Of a stretch of DNA of 64,000 nucleotides, positions 63,779 through 64,000 are shown piece by piece; within the stretch, counting starts at the first letter, position 1, and each line of letters opens with the position of its first letter. The notes under the pieces were generated by a model. That model searched no databases. It was not told where the DNA came from and saw nothing but the letters and a program-made list of their open reading frames with translations. The stretch comes from Bradyrhizobium sp. SRL28. Its GTDB lineage: Bacteria > Pseudomonadota > Alphaproteobacteria > Rhizobiales > Xanthobacteraceae. The translations under genes and the position numbers were made by a program. Location: NCBI RefSeq assembly GCF_018596315.1, contig NZ_JAHEAG010000001.1, positions 1-64,000 on the forward strand, read 5' to 3'.

Positions 63779-64000
63779 CTATCCCAACACCGGCATCGTG
63801 ATCACATCGTACCCATGACCGATCTTCCGCTTCAGCACGGGATCTTCCAGCTCGAACTCGAAGCGATCAGCCGGGCGAATGCCGCCCTTGGCCGCAAACG
63901 TGCCGCCGAACATGGCGCAGCCGTCGGGCAGGCCCTTTCCGCCGAAGCCGCGGTCGATCAAATCCTGCACCGGCAGCATCGCATCGAGCGTGCCTTCCTG
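63779..64000 (-). CDS. DUF2848-like protein, 5' part beyond the window
   Basis: The visible 73 residues are a C-terminus: LPDGCAMFGGTFAAKGGIRPADRFEFELEDP and GHGYDVITMPVLG. The pattern resembles the end of DUF2848 / fumarylacetoacetase-like proteins. The gene is open at the window edge. Exact family is uncertain. Confidence 0.6.
   Translation of the reverse strand, partial: QEGTLDAMLPVQDLIDRGFGGKGLPDGCAMFGGTFAAKGGIRPADRFEFELEDPVLKRKIGHGYDVITMPVLG

Noticed and set aside
1..64000. CRISPR arrays, tRNA or rRNA genes
   Set aside because: No regular repeat-spacer pattern, no cloverleaf and no rRNA sequence were recognised by eye; a covariance-model scan would be decisive.

Overview
The window looks like a chromosomal segment of a Bradyrhizobium-type alphaproteobacterium. 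It is GC-rich with strong codon bias. It carries a nearly complete hopanoid lipid locus, the 2-methylhopanoid methylase gene hpnP between the two ethanolamine ammonia-lyase genes, and many of the short palindromic intergenic repeats typical of Bradyrhizobiaceae. I saw no rRNA, tRNA or CRISPR array. Organism and gene names rest on motif and family recognition by eye; no database was searched.

Layout. (1) 1-9 kb: the end of a PPK2-type polyphosphate kinase, then two near-identical M20 amidohydrolase genes (1056-2228 and 7631-8803) bracketing an AT-richer islet. The islet holds a decayed IS5-type transposase, a tightly coupled pair of exported serine proteases (a subtilase lipoprotein and a trypsin-like enzyme) and a divergent Tat-signal DUF1353 protein. 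(2) 9-13.6 kb: a GMC oxidoreductase, an alpha/beta hydrolase, an orphan gene, a small secreted protein, a GFA-family zinc protein and a broken partial copy of that GFA gene. (3) 13.7-27 kb: the hopanoid locus, with hpnO, a DUF2147 protein, hpnN, ispH-hpnH and the overlapping operon hpnC-D-E-F(shc)-G. The logic is: isoprenoid supply (IspH), squalene (HpnCDE), cyclisation (HpnF), side-chain addition (HpnH), depurination (HpnG), amination (HpnO) and transport (HpnN). (4) 27-39 kb: small secreted proteins, a second MMPL/RND protein, an OafA-like acyltransferase, then eutB-hpnP-eutC. (5) 39.7-43.4 kb: a chemoreceptor and a divergent lactonase-like/LysR pair.

(6) 43.5-50.3 kb: a three-gene operon of a DUF2126 transglutaminase, a circularly permuted ATP-grasp fused to an alpha-E domain, and a second transglutaminase, a predicted peptide ligation and hydrolysis system. 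(7) 50.5-61.3 kb: an aromatic catabolism region. A MarR-type HpaR repressor gene lies divergent to hpaH-hpaF-hpaE-hpaD-FAH hydrolase-TPP enzyme, which is homoprotocatechuate meta-cleavage. A second operon on the minus strand has a Ldh-type dehydrogenase, an HpcH/HpaI aldolase and a UxaA-family dehydratase. The aldolase could supply the last step of the hpa pathway. Two clean palindromes here are good operator candidates. (8) 61.3-64 kb: AlkB with a second 2OG-Fe(II) oxygenase, a divergent GT51-like transglycosylase, and the end of a probable DUF2848 protein.

The least explained parts are the protease islet between the duplicated amidohydrolases, the transglutaminase/ATP-grasp operon, and several conserved-looking exported proteins of unknown role.
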